DNA from: Ryuthela nishihirai
Taxonomy: Eukaryota; Arthropoda; Arachnida; Araneae; Heptathelidae
Direction of reading: 5' to 3'
DNA length: 64,000 nt
NCBI GenBank assembly: GCA_038380435.1
Contig: JAWZYU010000759.1
Span: forward strand, 1-64,000
Each line of letters opens with the position of its first letter. Positions within the stretch are counted from its first letter, which is position 1. This document shows positions 10,708 to 22,188 of the stretch, piece by piece. Below the pieces are notes generated by a model. That model was not told where the DNA came from. It did no database searches and saw nothing but the letters and a program-made list of their open reading frames with translations. Made by a program: the position numbers and the translations under genes.

Positions 10708-12101
10708 GAGGGATTAATGCCATTTTTTATTGAAACAGTGCAGCTGTTAGCATACAATGAGATGTGCAATTGATTACATTATCAAAAAAAAAAAAAGGAA
10801 AACTACCAGTAAACTACCAGTACCTACCCAGTAAAGTGGTATAATTAGTATGATGAACCACCCCGTGCAGCAATGCATTCATGAACAAGGTGGGGAAGGC
10901 TATCGAACAGCTCTATAATGTATTCTTGAGGGATAGAACGACAAATAGGTCAAAGTTGCTCTTCCATTTCAGTGACAGTGGTTGGCGCATCTCTTGGGTG
11001 TTGGAGCTGTCGGCCCATCATGTTCCAGATGTGTTCAATAGGTGAAAGGTCCAGCGAGCGTACTGACCATGGTAGTACTTGAATGTTTTGCTCGTGTAGA
11101 TGTTGCAGACTAATGTGGGCTGTGTGGGGATGGGTGTTATCTTGCTGGTAAAAGGTTCCATGCTGCTGAACAAATGGGACAGCCACTGGTTGCAAAATGT
11201 TGGCAACATATCCTTGGGCAGTTAGAGATCCCCTTATGATGACCAGTTCTGACAGATGTCTGACCAATGGCACCCCACTCTAAGACACCAGGTGCTGGAA
11301 CTGTGTGACAATATTGCACACACTGGGTGGCGTTCCTTTCCCCTGGATGACGGTGAACATGTTGTCTACTGTCATGCTGATCAAGGCAAAAACGAGATTC
11401 GTCATTAAACACCATGGTACTCCACTCTTGTTCATTCCAGTTCTGTATGAGGTGACACTACTGAAGACGTGCTTGCACATGGGCAGATGTGAGGGCAAAC
11501 ACAGTGCCGGACGATAGGCTCACAATGAAAATTGTAAAAGTCTGTTGTTTACCATCTGCCTGGTAGGTATTCGATGTGTTACCTGTTGCCAGTCCCTTTG
11601 CAGTTGCGTTGTAGTCAAGAACCTGTCACGCAATGCCATGCATCGCAAATGGCTTCCTGTTGCTCCGTAGTCATACATCGTCGTCCTGATCCTTGTCGGT
11701 ATGTGCTGAATTCTTGAACCCACTGGTGCCATATGTGTACGATGGTGCTGGAATTATGGTCAGCTTTGTTGGCCTTTTCTCTGTATGACACCCCACCTTT
11801 TCTAATCTGATGATTCTTCCACGCTCAAAGTCTGTTAACGATTGGAATGACTGTAGACATCTGCATAAGGGCATCTTTAGTGGTTTAGAACAATTTATAC
11901 AACGTTTTGTCAACCAGGGAGCTTTGGTTGCTTTTATCTGTGTTTGGATTCCTCTGCACCTGTGATGTCAGCTCGCTTCTGTCCAATAGTTTCGATCATC
12001 CTGCAAACCTAATCATTTCTATGCATTTCCGTAATTCACTGCCTCCCTAAATTTTGTCAATTTGCATAACATCTTGCAAGTTTTGCATTTTTTATTTCCT
12101 G
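10708..12101 (-). mobile_element. Tc1-like transposon, family A, copy 1 (broken transposase)
   Basis: Minus-strand Tc1/mariner superfamily element of about 1.4 kb. Transposase pieces in order are an N-terminal HTH part (about 11900-11520; 'FERGRI.RL...G', then RIPTRQMVNNRL), EWSTMVFNDESRF with the first catalytic Asp (about 11420), QQDNTHPHTAHISLQ with the second Asp (about 11150), and SPIEHIWN with the Glu (about 11040). The last two are 34 residues apart, as in DD34E elements. The frame is split by several frameshifts. The end sequences GGATTAATGCCATTTT and CAGGAAATAAAAAATGCA are shared with copy 2. Confidence 0.85.
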
Positions 12102-14020
12102 TAGCATAGTAGTTAAAGGAAAACTTCATTCTCATTGAAAACGATATTCTGAAATTCATCAGAGGCAATATTCTTTCTTCTAGTTAATAATAACAAACTT
12201 AAGAAATGCCCCCCCCCTCCCCCCCCAAAAAAAGAAGAAGAAAATAACGGGAAGGCAAAAGTTCAAGCTATTTGAATAATTTTTCGTTGCGGGATGGCCA
12301 ATTGTTTTTTTTTATAATCTCATGACCACTCTGAGAAGACAGTCAGCTGTGAAAATATCTTTAAATTGGGTATTTCTTATTTTCGAAACATTTCCCCCTG
12401 GAGGTGATACTCCCTATTTCAGGATAATCCATACACCCTAACCCATGTGAAAAAAAATATAATTTGCTGCGCTAGCCCCCCCCCCCCCCCTCCTTCAAAA
12501 ATTTATTTCTCATATATTCATTATATAGATAAAAAACTTATTTCCCTCCTGGGAAATAAGTTTTTGATCGCACTCATGTGTGGTACGTATTCAGATGCCA
12601 GTTCATTGATGATTTCCAGGGACATTTCCTCTGCAACTGCTGAAAGAACTTTTTTGTAGAATCAGAATTTATTTCAGTGAATGATATATAATATTTGATG
12701 TAAATTCTTATAATTAAGCAACACTGCTATTAAATGTTTCATCTTGTAAAACTCTAAATAGTATACAAATGCTGCTCAAAAACGAGACTTGGGGAAATGT
12801 TTTAAAAGGCATTCCCATAATATTTTGCTACTAAAGTCTTATTTTAAAATTTGAGGGAACTTAAAATGCAGTTTCCCATTCACAAAACATGTAAATGTAG
12901 TAGTGCATTGATAATTTAGAGGAATTTGTCCATTACTAGAGCAAGAAAAAGTGAGGACAAAAAGTGTTTAAATTTGAAAGTGAATAATTTTATTTTAAAA
13001 TGCATTGCAAACTGAATATTATAAATTGTATACTATACATAATATTAATTTTTTACATTAGTGTTTGCCATATTTGGTAAAAAAAAATTACTACTCGTAT
13101 TTCTCATTAAAATTTATGCATCCATTTCTATTATATATACTTTTCTTCGTGACTGAATGGAAAAATTTAAATATTTTGTTAAGAAAATTTAAAAAGCAAC
13201 ACAGCTTCTTATGCCTAGGGACACGTGAAGCACAAATCAAGCACAAAACAAGGTAATTGCTGAAATGTTTTTTAAATAATGATTTAAATTTACTGCATCT
13301 TTTCATATCGCTGCAATTACTGAAAAGAGATTAAAACATTTGACCCTTAAAATTTCTATCACATTTATAAACATTACTGTTTGCTGTACATCAGATTTTC
13401 ATCAACAACCAGTATTTGTAGTCACCAATTGTAGCGTCATTTTCCCCTTCACAACAACGAAATAATAAGCAGTCAACATGAGGTTTTTATTTATATCTGT
13501 TGCCTGAAATGTTAATACATATGTAATTTTCCAAATACTAATTTTTTGGTGTTCATTTAAACTACACATAATGCTATAAAATGATTACATAAAAAAAGCT
13601 ACATTAATATACTATGTATATAGCTTTAGATAGCTCTTGTTTAAAATTTATATTTGTGGTGACTGCTTTCACACTGCGTTGTTGTTATTACAAATCAACC
13701 TTAAACTTTTGGCTGCAGAGTAATTCATTCCCTAAAGTAACAACATGTTAATCAAAAAAAGTATATATGTATAATACACCTTACGTAAACTAAACTGATT
13801 CTCTAAAATATGCAAAATAAAATTTACTCAAGTAACGATAACTATCCATTATTAGTGGTAAACCTTATGTGATATCTCATAGTGAAGGTTGATGGTAAGT
13901 TTTTAAATATCACCTAAAGATGGCACTGTAATCAGTGATATGTGTTAAAGTTGTGGGCAGCTTCAGAATTGACCCAAACCACGTCTTAAGTAGCAAGCAG
14001 TGGAGAAAGTAGATTTTCTT
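12102..14020. other. Unassigned intronic DNA with poly-C tracts
   Basis: AT-rich sequence with no recognised gene or element. Notable only for two cytosine-rich runs, at 12208-12226 and 12476-12495, and many short A/T runs. A 63-codon open frame at 13065-13256 ends at a donor-like AAG|GTAATT. It lacks TEP1 similarity and its exit phase does not match exon A. Confidence 0.5.
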
Positions 14021-14160
14021 ACCAGTATGGCATGCTAGCCGAGTGGTGTGGTTGGCTACTGATCAAAGGGACTTGGATCCTGCCATCCTCACAGACCTTC
14101 TACTCTGGTGTATAAACTGATAGGCTCTTTCTATGGGAAGCAGCTGCTTGAGGAGTAATT
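14021..14160 (+). mobile_element. SINE2 copy, truncated, plus strand
   Basis: Contains 'GCTAGCCGAGTGG..TGGTTGGCTACTGATC' (tRNA-like A-box part), 'AAAGGGACTTGGATCC' (decayed B-box part), 'CAGACCTTCTACTCTGG' and the family's end AAGCAGCTGCTTGAGGAG. An internal deletion of about 50 bp removes the 'GTCGTTTTTCTGCTGAGG' part that is present at 33.5 kb. Confidence 0.72.
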
Positions 14161-14357
14161 TTATGTTTTATAACATGCTTCAAATCATAGCTATGTGTAG
14201 AAAATCATGCATAGACTAATCTATACTGAAGTAATCTTACAGAGGCATGTCTGGATCTAGAAAAAAAAAATGCAGCTGGGATGGAGCAAGAAACACAATC
14301 GAGCTGGGAAAATGTAAGGGGCATGAAATACGAGTGTAAGTAAGTATAATACACAGC

Positions 14358-15661
14358 AGGAAATGAAAAATGCAACACTTTGAAGAAGTTACGCAATGTG
14401 ACAAAATTAGGGAGGTGGTAGTATATGGAAATGCATGGAAATGATTAGGTTTGCAGGACGATCGAAACTATTGGACAGACACGAGCTGACGTTACAGGTG
14501 CAGAGGAATCCAAACAGATAAAGGCAACTGAAGTTCCCTGGTTGACAAAACGTTGTGTAAATTGTTCTAAATTGCTAAAGATGCCCTTATACGGACATCT
14601 ACAGTCGTTCCAACAGTTAACAGACTTTGAGTGTGGAAGAATCATCAACCTTAAAGAAGCTGGTTTGTCGTACAGAGATGTGGCTAACAAAGTTGACCAT
14701 AATTGTACACATATGGGCTGTGAGTTCAAGAAGGATCCAGCACATGCTGACAAGGATCAGGAAGAAAATGTACGACCACGAAGCAACTTCTCTAAGCCTA
14801 TCGTCCAGCACTGCATTTGCCCCTCACATCTGCCCACATGCAAACACATCTTGTTTTCGTCAAGCAGAGGTGTACCCTCAGACAGAACTGGAATGAACAA
14901 GAGTGGAGTACCATGGTGTTTAGTGACGAATCTCATTTTTGTCTTGGTCAGCACGATGGTAGACAACGTGTTCGCCGTCATTTCTGCAATATCTACACGA
15001 GCAAAACATTCAGGTACTACCATGGTCAGTACCCTCACTGGACCTATCACCTACTAAATACATCTGGGACATGATGGACCGACAGTTCCAACAACACCCA
15101 AGATCTGCGCCAACTATTGTCGCTGAAATGGAAGAGCAACTTTGCACTATTTGTCATTCTATCCCTCAAGAATACATTATAGAGCTGTTCGATAGCCTTC
15201 CCCACCTTGTTCATGAATGCATTGCTGCACGGGGTGGTTCATCATACTAATTATACCACTTTAATGGGTAGGTAGAGTGGTAGTTTTCCATATTTTTTTT
15301 GATAATGTAATCAATCGCACCTCTCGGTGCCTGTGTTTCAATAAAATGGCTCCCCACCCTACCCATGGTCAATAGGTTCACCGATGGGCTTGGAAACTCC
15401 GCCGTCCATTAGATGGAATGTTAAGCTGTGGCACCCATGTGCTGGAGAGCCATACCCTGTGCACGTTAAAGAACACACTGGATGGCCTTGACAGGAGGCT
15501 ACCATTTGTCTCCTAATAGCTGTTCCAGTGGGTCCCCTCCCCCAACCTTTTCTGAGCCTTTGGATCCTTGTGATCTGGCCATTTAGCCCATTGTGTGCAA
15601 AAAAGTGCCGCTCAGAGGTAAAACAATCCAAAATTCAATAAAATGGCATTAATCTTTCCAG
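14358..15661 (+). mobile_element. Tc1-like transposon, family A, copy 2 (internal deletion, SINE inserted)
   Basis: Plus-strand copy of the 10.7-kb family. The N-terminal DNA-binding part (QLTDFECGRIINLKEAG), the block EWSTMVFSDESHF with the first catalytic Asp, and the final LFDSLPHLVHECIAARGG are recognisable. About 240 bp between RQRVRRHF and the sequence coding 'TSKTFRYYHGQYPHW' is missing, which removes the second catalytic Asp. The end region is split by a SINE1 with a 14-bp duplication. It cannot encode an active transposase. Confidence 0.85.
15351..15633 (+). mobile_element. SINE1 copy A, 5'-truncated, with perfect 14-bp target duplication
   Basis: TTCAATAAAATGGC occurs directly before (15337-15350) and after (15634-15647) this 283-bp insert. 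The uninterrupted Tc1 family sequence at 10.7 kb shows one copy. The insert has the SINE1 body 'GGAATGTTAAGC...GCACGTTAAAGAACAC' and tail 'GTGCCGCTCAGAGGTAAAACAA', but no tRNA head. The 5' truncation indicates target-primed reverse transcription. Confidence 0.9.
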
Positions 15662-16926
15662 GTAAAATGGCATTAATCTTCCCCTCCCCCCAAAGCTCAA
15701 CTTTTGGTGGGTGACAGGAAGGGATAAAGTAAAAATTCCAAATAGATGTAATACTTTTTACTAATCTTCAAATAAAATTCTCAAAATAAATAAATATATT
15801 TATTTACATTTCTTAACGTTTTTAATTAGATGTAAGTAAAATTCTTAAAAAGTAATTGTTGAAAGCAAATTAATATTCTCCAAAATTCATTTCCTAGAAA
15901 CCTTAATCTTTCGAATATTTTTCCATCGTAGAATTTTGGAGTGTGCCTTCTCTCTCTGTGTGTGTATTCTGAGTACATATCTGTTTAGAACCATCAGAAG
16001 TTTAAAAGATGGTGAAAAAAAACAGTTTCTTTTTTGAATGGCTAGGGAGAACAGCCTAATGTTTAAAATTCATAGTAAATATTTCCTACCATAGATGGAG
16101 TGATCGTTACAGCTCCCCCTACTCCAAGCCATTCAGAAAGATTAAATTGGTTCATCTCCTCTGTGTCGCACAGTAAGTAGTGCCCAAAAATCGAGAAACA
16201 CAGATAAAAAATTTAATTTTTCCAGTACGAAAGAAAAGGAATCCACCTTTTTTCATCTTGCTCTTTTGTGTGTTTCTTTTTTATTGTTTCCATAAGGAAG
16301 ACGATGCATGTTCATATTCACTATAGCTGTGTGGATTCGGTCTCAATTGCGAACAGAGGGAGAACTGGGAAAACGGGGTGACAAATGAAAGATGAAATCA
16401 ACTGCTTGATTGAAAGAGCATTGGCTGTAAAAGAATTCATTAACTGTGCCACTACTGAAAAATGGCTTAGGGGCGCATACCGGCCTACATTTATGACTGG
16501 TTACAATGTGTGGCAAATGATTGCCACTTGTATTTTGGGTATTTTTGGGTGCCTTGGAGCTCACCCATTAATATCCCTGAATGCTACTCATGACAGTTTA
16601 AAGTTCATTGCTTTAATAAATGTTTTTAATGCATTTTAAATGTGTTTTGGATGGAAATAAAACTGATAAGGTAATTCGAAACAAGTATTCATCTGAAGTT
16701 TGATTGTTATTATTAATTCTGATTTTTTGTGTAATATTTTTAGCATATGTTAGAGAAATGTGAGTGGGGCCTGGCTCCTCTCACCCCTGATGACATGTCG
16801 TCCTAGTCATTTATGATACTAGTAATATGACTAAGATTCATTGCATTTGTAAATTGTGAAGGGATAATTTGAAATGATATTTATTTTTGGAGTATAACTC
16901 AAATTATTTTTTAAAATTTCATATAG
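15662..16926. other. Unassigned intronic DNA before exon A
   Basis: No recognised element. An 84-codon open frame at 16385-16639 (MKDEINCLIERALAV...) has no family I recognise. It overlaps an antisense frame of similar length, so I do not call it a gene. The last 40 bases before 16927 are T-rich, as expected for the exon A acceptor. Confidence 0.45.
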
Positions 16927-17135
16927 CATGCTGTTATCAAAAGCAGACAATTTCCTCTTCGATTTTATTCAGCATTTAAAGTAATAGAAGATCTTGAGTC
17001 TTTGTCTGTTAATGGAGAAAATAGTATTGCGAGTAAAAAGAGCAACTGGAATAAATGTTATAAAAGGAAACCATCTCAACAGCAAGTTTCTGTACCAGTA
17101 TGGAAAATAAAGCAAAGGCAGAAAATAATAAAAAG
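16927..17135 (+). CDS. TEP1: TEP1-like exon A (TROVE module, internal exon)
   Basis: Internal coding exon of a telomerase protein component 1 (TEP1)-like gene. TEP1 is a large TROVE/NACHT/WD-repeat protein found in telomerase and vault ribonucleoproteins. The frame is open from 16927 and begins HAVIKSRQFPLRF, followed by YSAFKVIEDLE. This matches the family's conserved 'SRQFPFRFL.A...I..LE' block. A basic stretch follows, ending KIKQRQKIIK. The acceptor is a T-rich tract ending ATAG at 16926. The donor is AG|GTAAAT at 17136. Entry is phase 0 and exit phase 2, which fits the next exon exactly. It has no methionine start, so a simple ORF search misses it. Family assignment is from remembered conservation, not a database search. 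Confidence 0.82.
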
Positions 17136-17438
17136 GTAAATATAAACAAAAATATAATCTAATACAAAGTAAAGAAGTATTTTCATATATATATATAACC
17201 TTTTTTTCTTTTTTCTTTTTATGATATGTTGCAACAATGGGTGCAGGAAGGTACCCAAACGAGGTTTGTTGTAATATGCTGGAAAGAGAAATGTTTTTGA
17301 CTAACATTTTTTCTAAAGGTTTAAAAATATTGAGAGGCCACTAAAGGGCATTCTCCTTGATATGGTCTTCTGTTTTTCTCTTGGGAATCATTGTAGGCAG
17401 GGAAGGAAGAGAGGATACAGAAGAAAAGCTCAGTTTTA

Positions 17439-18860
17439 CGCAGTATGTTCAAAAAGTTCTTGATGTGTGTTTATAGATTTGCACTATGTTCTCTGAAGTT
17501 AATGAGCTATGACTTGTTTGAAAGTTTGTCTAAACTTATCATTACATGTTAAAAACAAAGACCATATCATCATTTCTCTCTTTACTGTGGCGTGCAAAGT
17601 TCGGTCTGCGAAATCTGTGCTTTGTTGTTATGGAGCCTACTAAAGATGAGGAAAGATTTCACATTTTCACAAGGATGCAGCTTGGAGTCCATGCAGAAAA
17701 AATTCATGCCAGTTTATCACAAGTGTATGGTGATCATGCCCATTCATATGACACTGTTACAGGAAGGATGCACAAATTTCAGAGTAGGATGGCGGAACTT
17801 TAAACACTTCCACTGTGCAGAAAGACCAGAGGAGGTCGTGAAAGAGAGAACCATCGCTATGTTCGTAAATTTATTGAGGAAAAGCCATATATCACTGTTC
17901 AAGTAATAAGTTTAGATGGTAGTGTATTGATTGGCAGTTGATCATCAACGTTTAAAGTTCCAAAAGATCTGTGCCAAATGGGTACCCCACAAACTGACAG
18001 AGGAGCAAAAAAGAGCTACAGTCGACTCCTGCAAGGAGATGCAGGCAATGTTTGAACCTAGTGACCCCAAATGGTTAACAGACATTACCACAGGTAATGA
18101 GAAATAGTTTTATTAGTATACAACTTTCAGAAAAATTGACAATTATGTTTGGGTTGCGGAAGGTGAACCACCCAAATCCTCAAAGACTTGATGCCATTTT
18201 ATTGAAATGCAGTCAGCTGTTAGCATACACTGAGATCTGCGATTGATTACATTATTAAAAAAAAAAAAAATGATTTGTGGAAAACTACCACTCTACCTAC
18301 CTGGTAAAGTGTTTTAATAACCGGTAAGTGGTTCAAGTGGATGTTCAGTTTTTTCAATTCCCAAGGCGTGGTGGCTGTGGACACCTTACATGAAAAAATG
18401 ACTATAAATGGCTACATCAACATTGCTTTGCCCAAAATGGTTAAGGAGATGAAGGAGCAGAGTCAGGTTAAGGAGCAGAGTCACAGGAACAGGCGTGTCA
18501 AGGTTTCTCATTGTTCATGACAATGCCAGTACTCACAAAACATGATAAGTTATAGCTCATCTGGAGCAGGAAAAAAACAAACAGCTATACCCCATGCATA
18601 TTCATCCGATCTTGCATCATGCAATTTTTGGTTTCCAAAATTTAAAATGGAATTTTCTGGGAACCTTTTTCAAGGGTGAGAGATCTTGCAAAATGCGTTC
18701 AAATTTATGGAGTATTCCCAAACAGGAGTACCACCAAGCATTGCAGAACTGATGTAGACATCTGTAGTTTTGCATAGACATGAATGTAAAGTTTTGTTGA
18801 GGTAAGTGGAATGGTTTTTGTTCTGCAGATGCATGTCAAGAACTTTTTGAACATCCCTCA
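17439..18860 (+). mobile_element. Mariner transposon 1, decayed, with nested Tc1 fragment
   Basis: Inverted terminal repeats share the 19-base block ATGTTCAAAAAGTTCTTGA at both ends (from about 17445, and in reverse ending about 18855). TA lies outside each end (17437-17438 and 18861-18862). The translation is mariner-like: an N-terminal HTH (HIFTRMQLGVHAEKIHASL), then PHKLTEEQKRATVDSCKEM, WLTDITTGNE around the first Asp, FFNSQGVVAVDTLHEKMTI, and a C-terminal PKFKMEFSGNLF. The frame is broken in many places. The length without the nested insert is about 1.29 kb, normal for mariner. Confidence 0.88.
18188..18322 (-). repeat. Tc1 family A end fragment inside mariner 1
   Basis: About 130 bp matching the 10.71-10.84 kb end of Tc1 family A ('TTGATGCCATTTTATTGAA', 'CAGCTGTTAGCATACA.TGAG', poly-A run, 'CTACC..GTAAAGTG'). 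It interrupts the mariner frame between EGEPPKSSKT and FKWMFSFFNS. Only one element end is present, which is unusual for cut-and-paste transposition and implies a later deletion or repair capture. Confidence 0.75.
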
Positions 18861-18862
18861 TA

Positions 18863-19950
18863 GATTGGGTAGAGTTAAAAATTTGTTTTCTAGACTATCT
18901 AATCACAATTTACTTCTTTTTAGTTTCCACTATTCTTACAAATGAAGTCAGAGCTTTGAAGAAGAGGAATTTGTCATCTCATTGATATGGGATGATAATA
19001 ACATGGGATGGAGTGGTCATAATTCAATGATCACTCAGTGTATATGTGTTTTCTAATGGCCTAAGATGCAGTGAATACATGGATAAATATTTTGGGTTTT
19101 CATGCTTAAACAAGTGACTGGATTGAGCAAGAATGAACTGAAATGTAGTTCAAGTATATAATTTTTCTTTCGATTTTACTGCTCTTTCAAGAATTTTATA
19201 TAATATATATTGATATATTTTAGTATTTTTGACAACCTTTTCGTTTTTTTTTTATGCTAGTATTCTGAAAGGTTCTCTTTCCATAGATCCAGCACTCTAA
19301 GTACCACTGTTTCAAAGAAAACGAAAAAAAACTACCAGTGGGCAGAGCAGAACCCCATACCATTCTAGAAAAACATTTTATTGTATACCGCAACTTAGCC
19401 TCCATGACCATATATGTGAGCTTTTTCATCATGTCTAGACACATTTTCATTTGAAGTCAAGTACACACCATTTAATGACAGAAAGAAAAAAATGACAGAG
19501 AAAAAGGAAAGTTAAAACTGTCCAACCCCCACTGCATCCTCCACTGAAAGCAGAACAAACATTTTGTACTGCAGCTTTCCATGACAGAATGCTGAATATG
19601 AAGACATCACCGAGAAGATGCTGATGCAAAAATGCTAATTGCATGCACCGTGAAGAAAAATGACAACTTTTGCACAGTAAAATACCTAAATGCCTCTAAC
19701 AAAAGTGCCACTAGCAAAACTGCCATAGAATGATATACAGCTTATGCAAAACATCGTAAACAAAATTGTCGCCTATGAAAAGGCCTGCTACAAAAACACC
19801 GCCTATATGAAACACGGAGAGCAAAAGTGCTGAATAAATACACCTGATAATGCCACCTACAAAAATGCAACCTAGTAATTTCCTTTGAGTAACATGTTTT
19901 CAAATAACTATTGCTACCGATTATTCCATTGCTTTCTGTTTGATATGTGT
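18863..19950. other. Unassigned intronic DNA with degenerate short repeats
   Basis: No gene recognised. From about 19690 to 19875 a degenerate phrase of about 15-17 bases (variants of AAAAGTGCCACTAGC, AAAACACCGCCTATA, AAAAATGCAACCTAG) repeats some ten times, like an old minisatellite. Two minus-strand frames near 19220-19644 show no recognisable domain. Confidence 0.45.
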
Positions 19951-19954
19951 ATTT

Positions 19955-20215
19955 GAGAAAAATTTTAACTGATAAAAATCTCTTTATGGGTTAGATCAAA
20001 CATTACTATTTGCACTTTCCAAATAGCCCCAGAGTTTAAATTGCACCCTCTAACAGTGCAAAACTTTAAATGGATATTGCAAACGATGTATTTTAGTGTA
20101 GAAATTTCAAATTTCGATGTTAGATTCTGAGGGTCAAGAGACATCTGACAGTAGCGATTTTCTCCAAGGGAGTGGAAAGATGGAAAATTGTTTTTAAGAG
20201 ATAATTGAAATATTC
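19955..20215 (-). repeat. R1 repeat fragment
   Basis: Single-arm relative of the foldback repeat at 9480-10320. 'GCACCCTCTAACAGTG', 'ATATTGCAAACGATGTATT' and 'AGAAATTTCAAATTTCG' are shared with its right arm. No coding potential. Confidence 0.5.
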
Positions 20216-20216
20216 T

Positions 20217-21371
20217 GTTTGGATTGCATACCAACCAAAGAAATAATAAAAGGGCCTATTACTCCTCCCCAAAGGTCAGATTCAGTACCAACTTTGGCAT
20301 TGAAGTCACCAAGAACAAGGGTAATATCTCCTTTCTTGACAGAATTCAAAATATCCTTAAGTTGTTCAAAAAACCTATCCTTCTCATCCTCATCAGCATC
20401 CTCAGTTGGGGCATAACAGCAGATAATCATTCAAGTCTTTAACGCTTGTCTGAAATTTTGCTGTAAGAAACCGTTCATTAATGCACTCATATCCTAGAAG
20501 AGCATCACTAGCATGTCTGCTGAGAAGCAGACCCACACCTTTGTGATGTTTATTGTCGTCCCTCCCTGAAAAGAGAAATTTAAGATTATTTTTAAGAATC
20601 TGACCTTTATCTGTCCATCTGGTCTCTTGCAATTGTATGTGTATTGAGGACATCAAGAGAAAAAGCTCTGTGCAGATTCCAACTACCTGTGGAGAGAAAA
20701 TGGTTAGTGAGATGTTTAAAGAAACTATGTTGATTGAGAGAGGGAATGTCTATAATAACAAACAGCCCTAATCGCAGGCATAGGGCAAAGACCCGTTCCT
20801 CCACCACTAAAGCTGAAGCCATCTACACTGGTAGACTTCCAGCAATGAAGAATTTGATGATGCCAGTAGGAGCAAAGAGTTCAGGTGCCTGTGATGACTT
20901 CTGCTCAGGATTATCTACCAGCTGATAAACATATCCTGTGAATCTGTTCATTTGAGGCTGTCAACCCACAAACAAACAGTAAACACAGCGGCATATTTTT
21001 CCTCAACAGAAGCCTACCAGTGCAGCAAATTCAGGATTCCATAATCAACCTCAGAGCCTTATTTCAATCCAGTCGGTTTATATGGTCACCACCAGGACCC
21101 TGTGTGATTGACCACTCCTCAGCAGGGTAGAAAAAAAAAAGAAAAGTAGCCATAGTTGTCCATATGAGTAGGCCATGCTAATCTGGCAGCCCTCCCCTTC
21201 TGTTCACTTTCACAAGAAAGTATCTCTTTGGAATGGTACTAACGGCCTGCACCATGAGAAGGTGGGGTCCGACATTAGGTGCTAAGCCTGACCGGTTGTT
21301 TGCATCATCACAGGGGATTGGTGCATATCTCTCCTTGCAGTGACTACCTAGCTACCATTTACAGACCCTAC
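20217..21371 (-). mobile_element. RTE-type LINE fragment c (5' UTR and endonuclease part)
   Basis: The minus strand starts at the family's usual 5' end (complement of TAGCTACCATTTACAGACC). It continues with the 5' UTR and an apurinic endonuclease domain: QETRWTDKGQILKNNLKF, GVGLLLSRHASDALLGYE, CYAPTEDADEDEKDRFF, and VLGDFNAKVGTESDLW with the catalytic Asp-Asn. It stops abruptly in the endonuclease at 20217 and has frameshifts. RTE elements are typically 5'-truncated, so a copy retaining the 5' end but lacking the 3' end must have been broken after insertion. Confidence 0.85.
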
Positions 21372-22188
21372 GTTAATACTAATATAATAATATATAATAG
21401 AGACCTAGAGGGAGGTTGTGAAGGCCTTATTGTATGCTATGTAGAAATTAATATTTTTTCCAACTTATTCACCCTTTGGAATTAGTGACAATGAAATAAA
21501 TTTATGAAACAGTTATAAACTGATAAATCTGAACTGGTTACTAGATGTAAAACCTTGCATTTACCCTCCTCTCCTGTTCAGAATATTAAATGGCATACAG
21601 GTATTTTTAAAAAGGGTGGCACATGTAAAAAACAAACTTAACTAAAGTAAATCAGTATCATTAGTATTAATTTGAATTTAGTTATTTACCAATTTATGAA
21701 TCCTCTCCTAGTAGCAGGAGAGGCCTCAAAATCCAGAGGTGCCCTAGAATTTATTAAACTGGACCTGTGCACTGATCTTGTAGTCCTCCCTGTTCCATTC
21801 ATTTAGTGAAGAGAATGCCTCTTTTGAAACGTAACAGAATCGTGTGTCATGAGAATGTAAGGTCGGGTGATTGCAATGTTGAAAATGTGTAATGAAACAA
21901 AGGCACGTTCTTAATTTTAATGTTTTGCTTCAGAATTTATTGTGCAATATATGAATTTTTCTTCCACATTTTTAAGCTATGTGATTTGTTCAACCCATAT
22001 ATATATATGTAGGTATTTATTCTCACATTTTATTGCAATATAGCATCTATTTATGTTGCCTATGTAATATTTCTTGCTCTGGTTTCCCATTTAAAATTTC
22101 CAGTAAGATATTGTATTTTCAGATCAGGGTTTTGCCAATTAATATTTTATATATAAGTATGCAATTATAATAATATATATATTTTCAT
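21372..22188. other. Unassigned AT-rich intronic DNA
   Basis: No recognised gene or element. It contains several short (TA)n runs, including one ending at the terminal inverted repeat of the following Tc1 element. Confidence 0.45.

Noticed and set aside
13065..13256. Upstream TEP1 exon ending at AAG|GTAATT
   Set aside because: The exit phase is 2 while exon A needs phase 0, and the peptide has none of the expected conserved residues.
16385..16639. Small gene MKDEINCLIERALAV...
   Set aside because: No recognised family, no splice or promoter support, and overlapped by an equal antisense frame.
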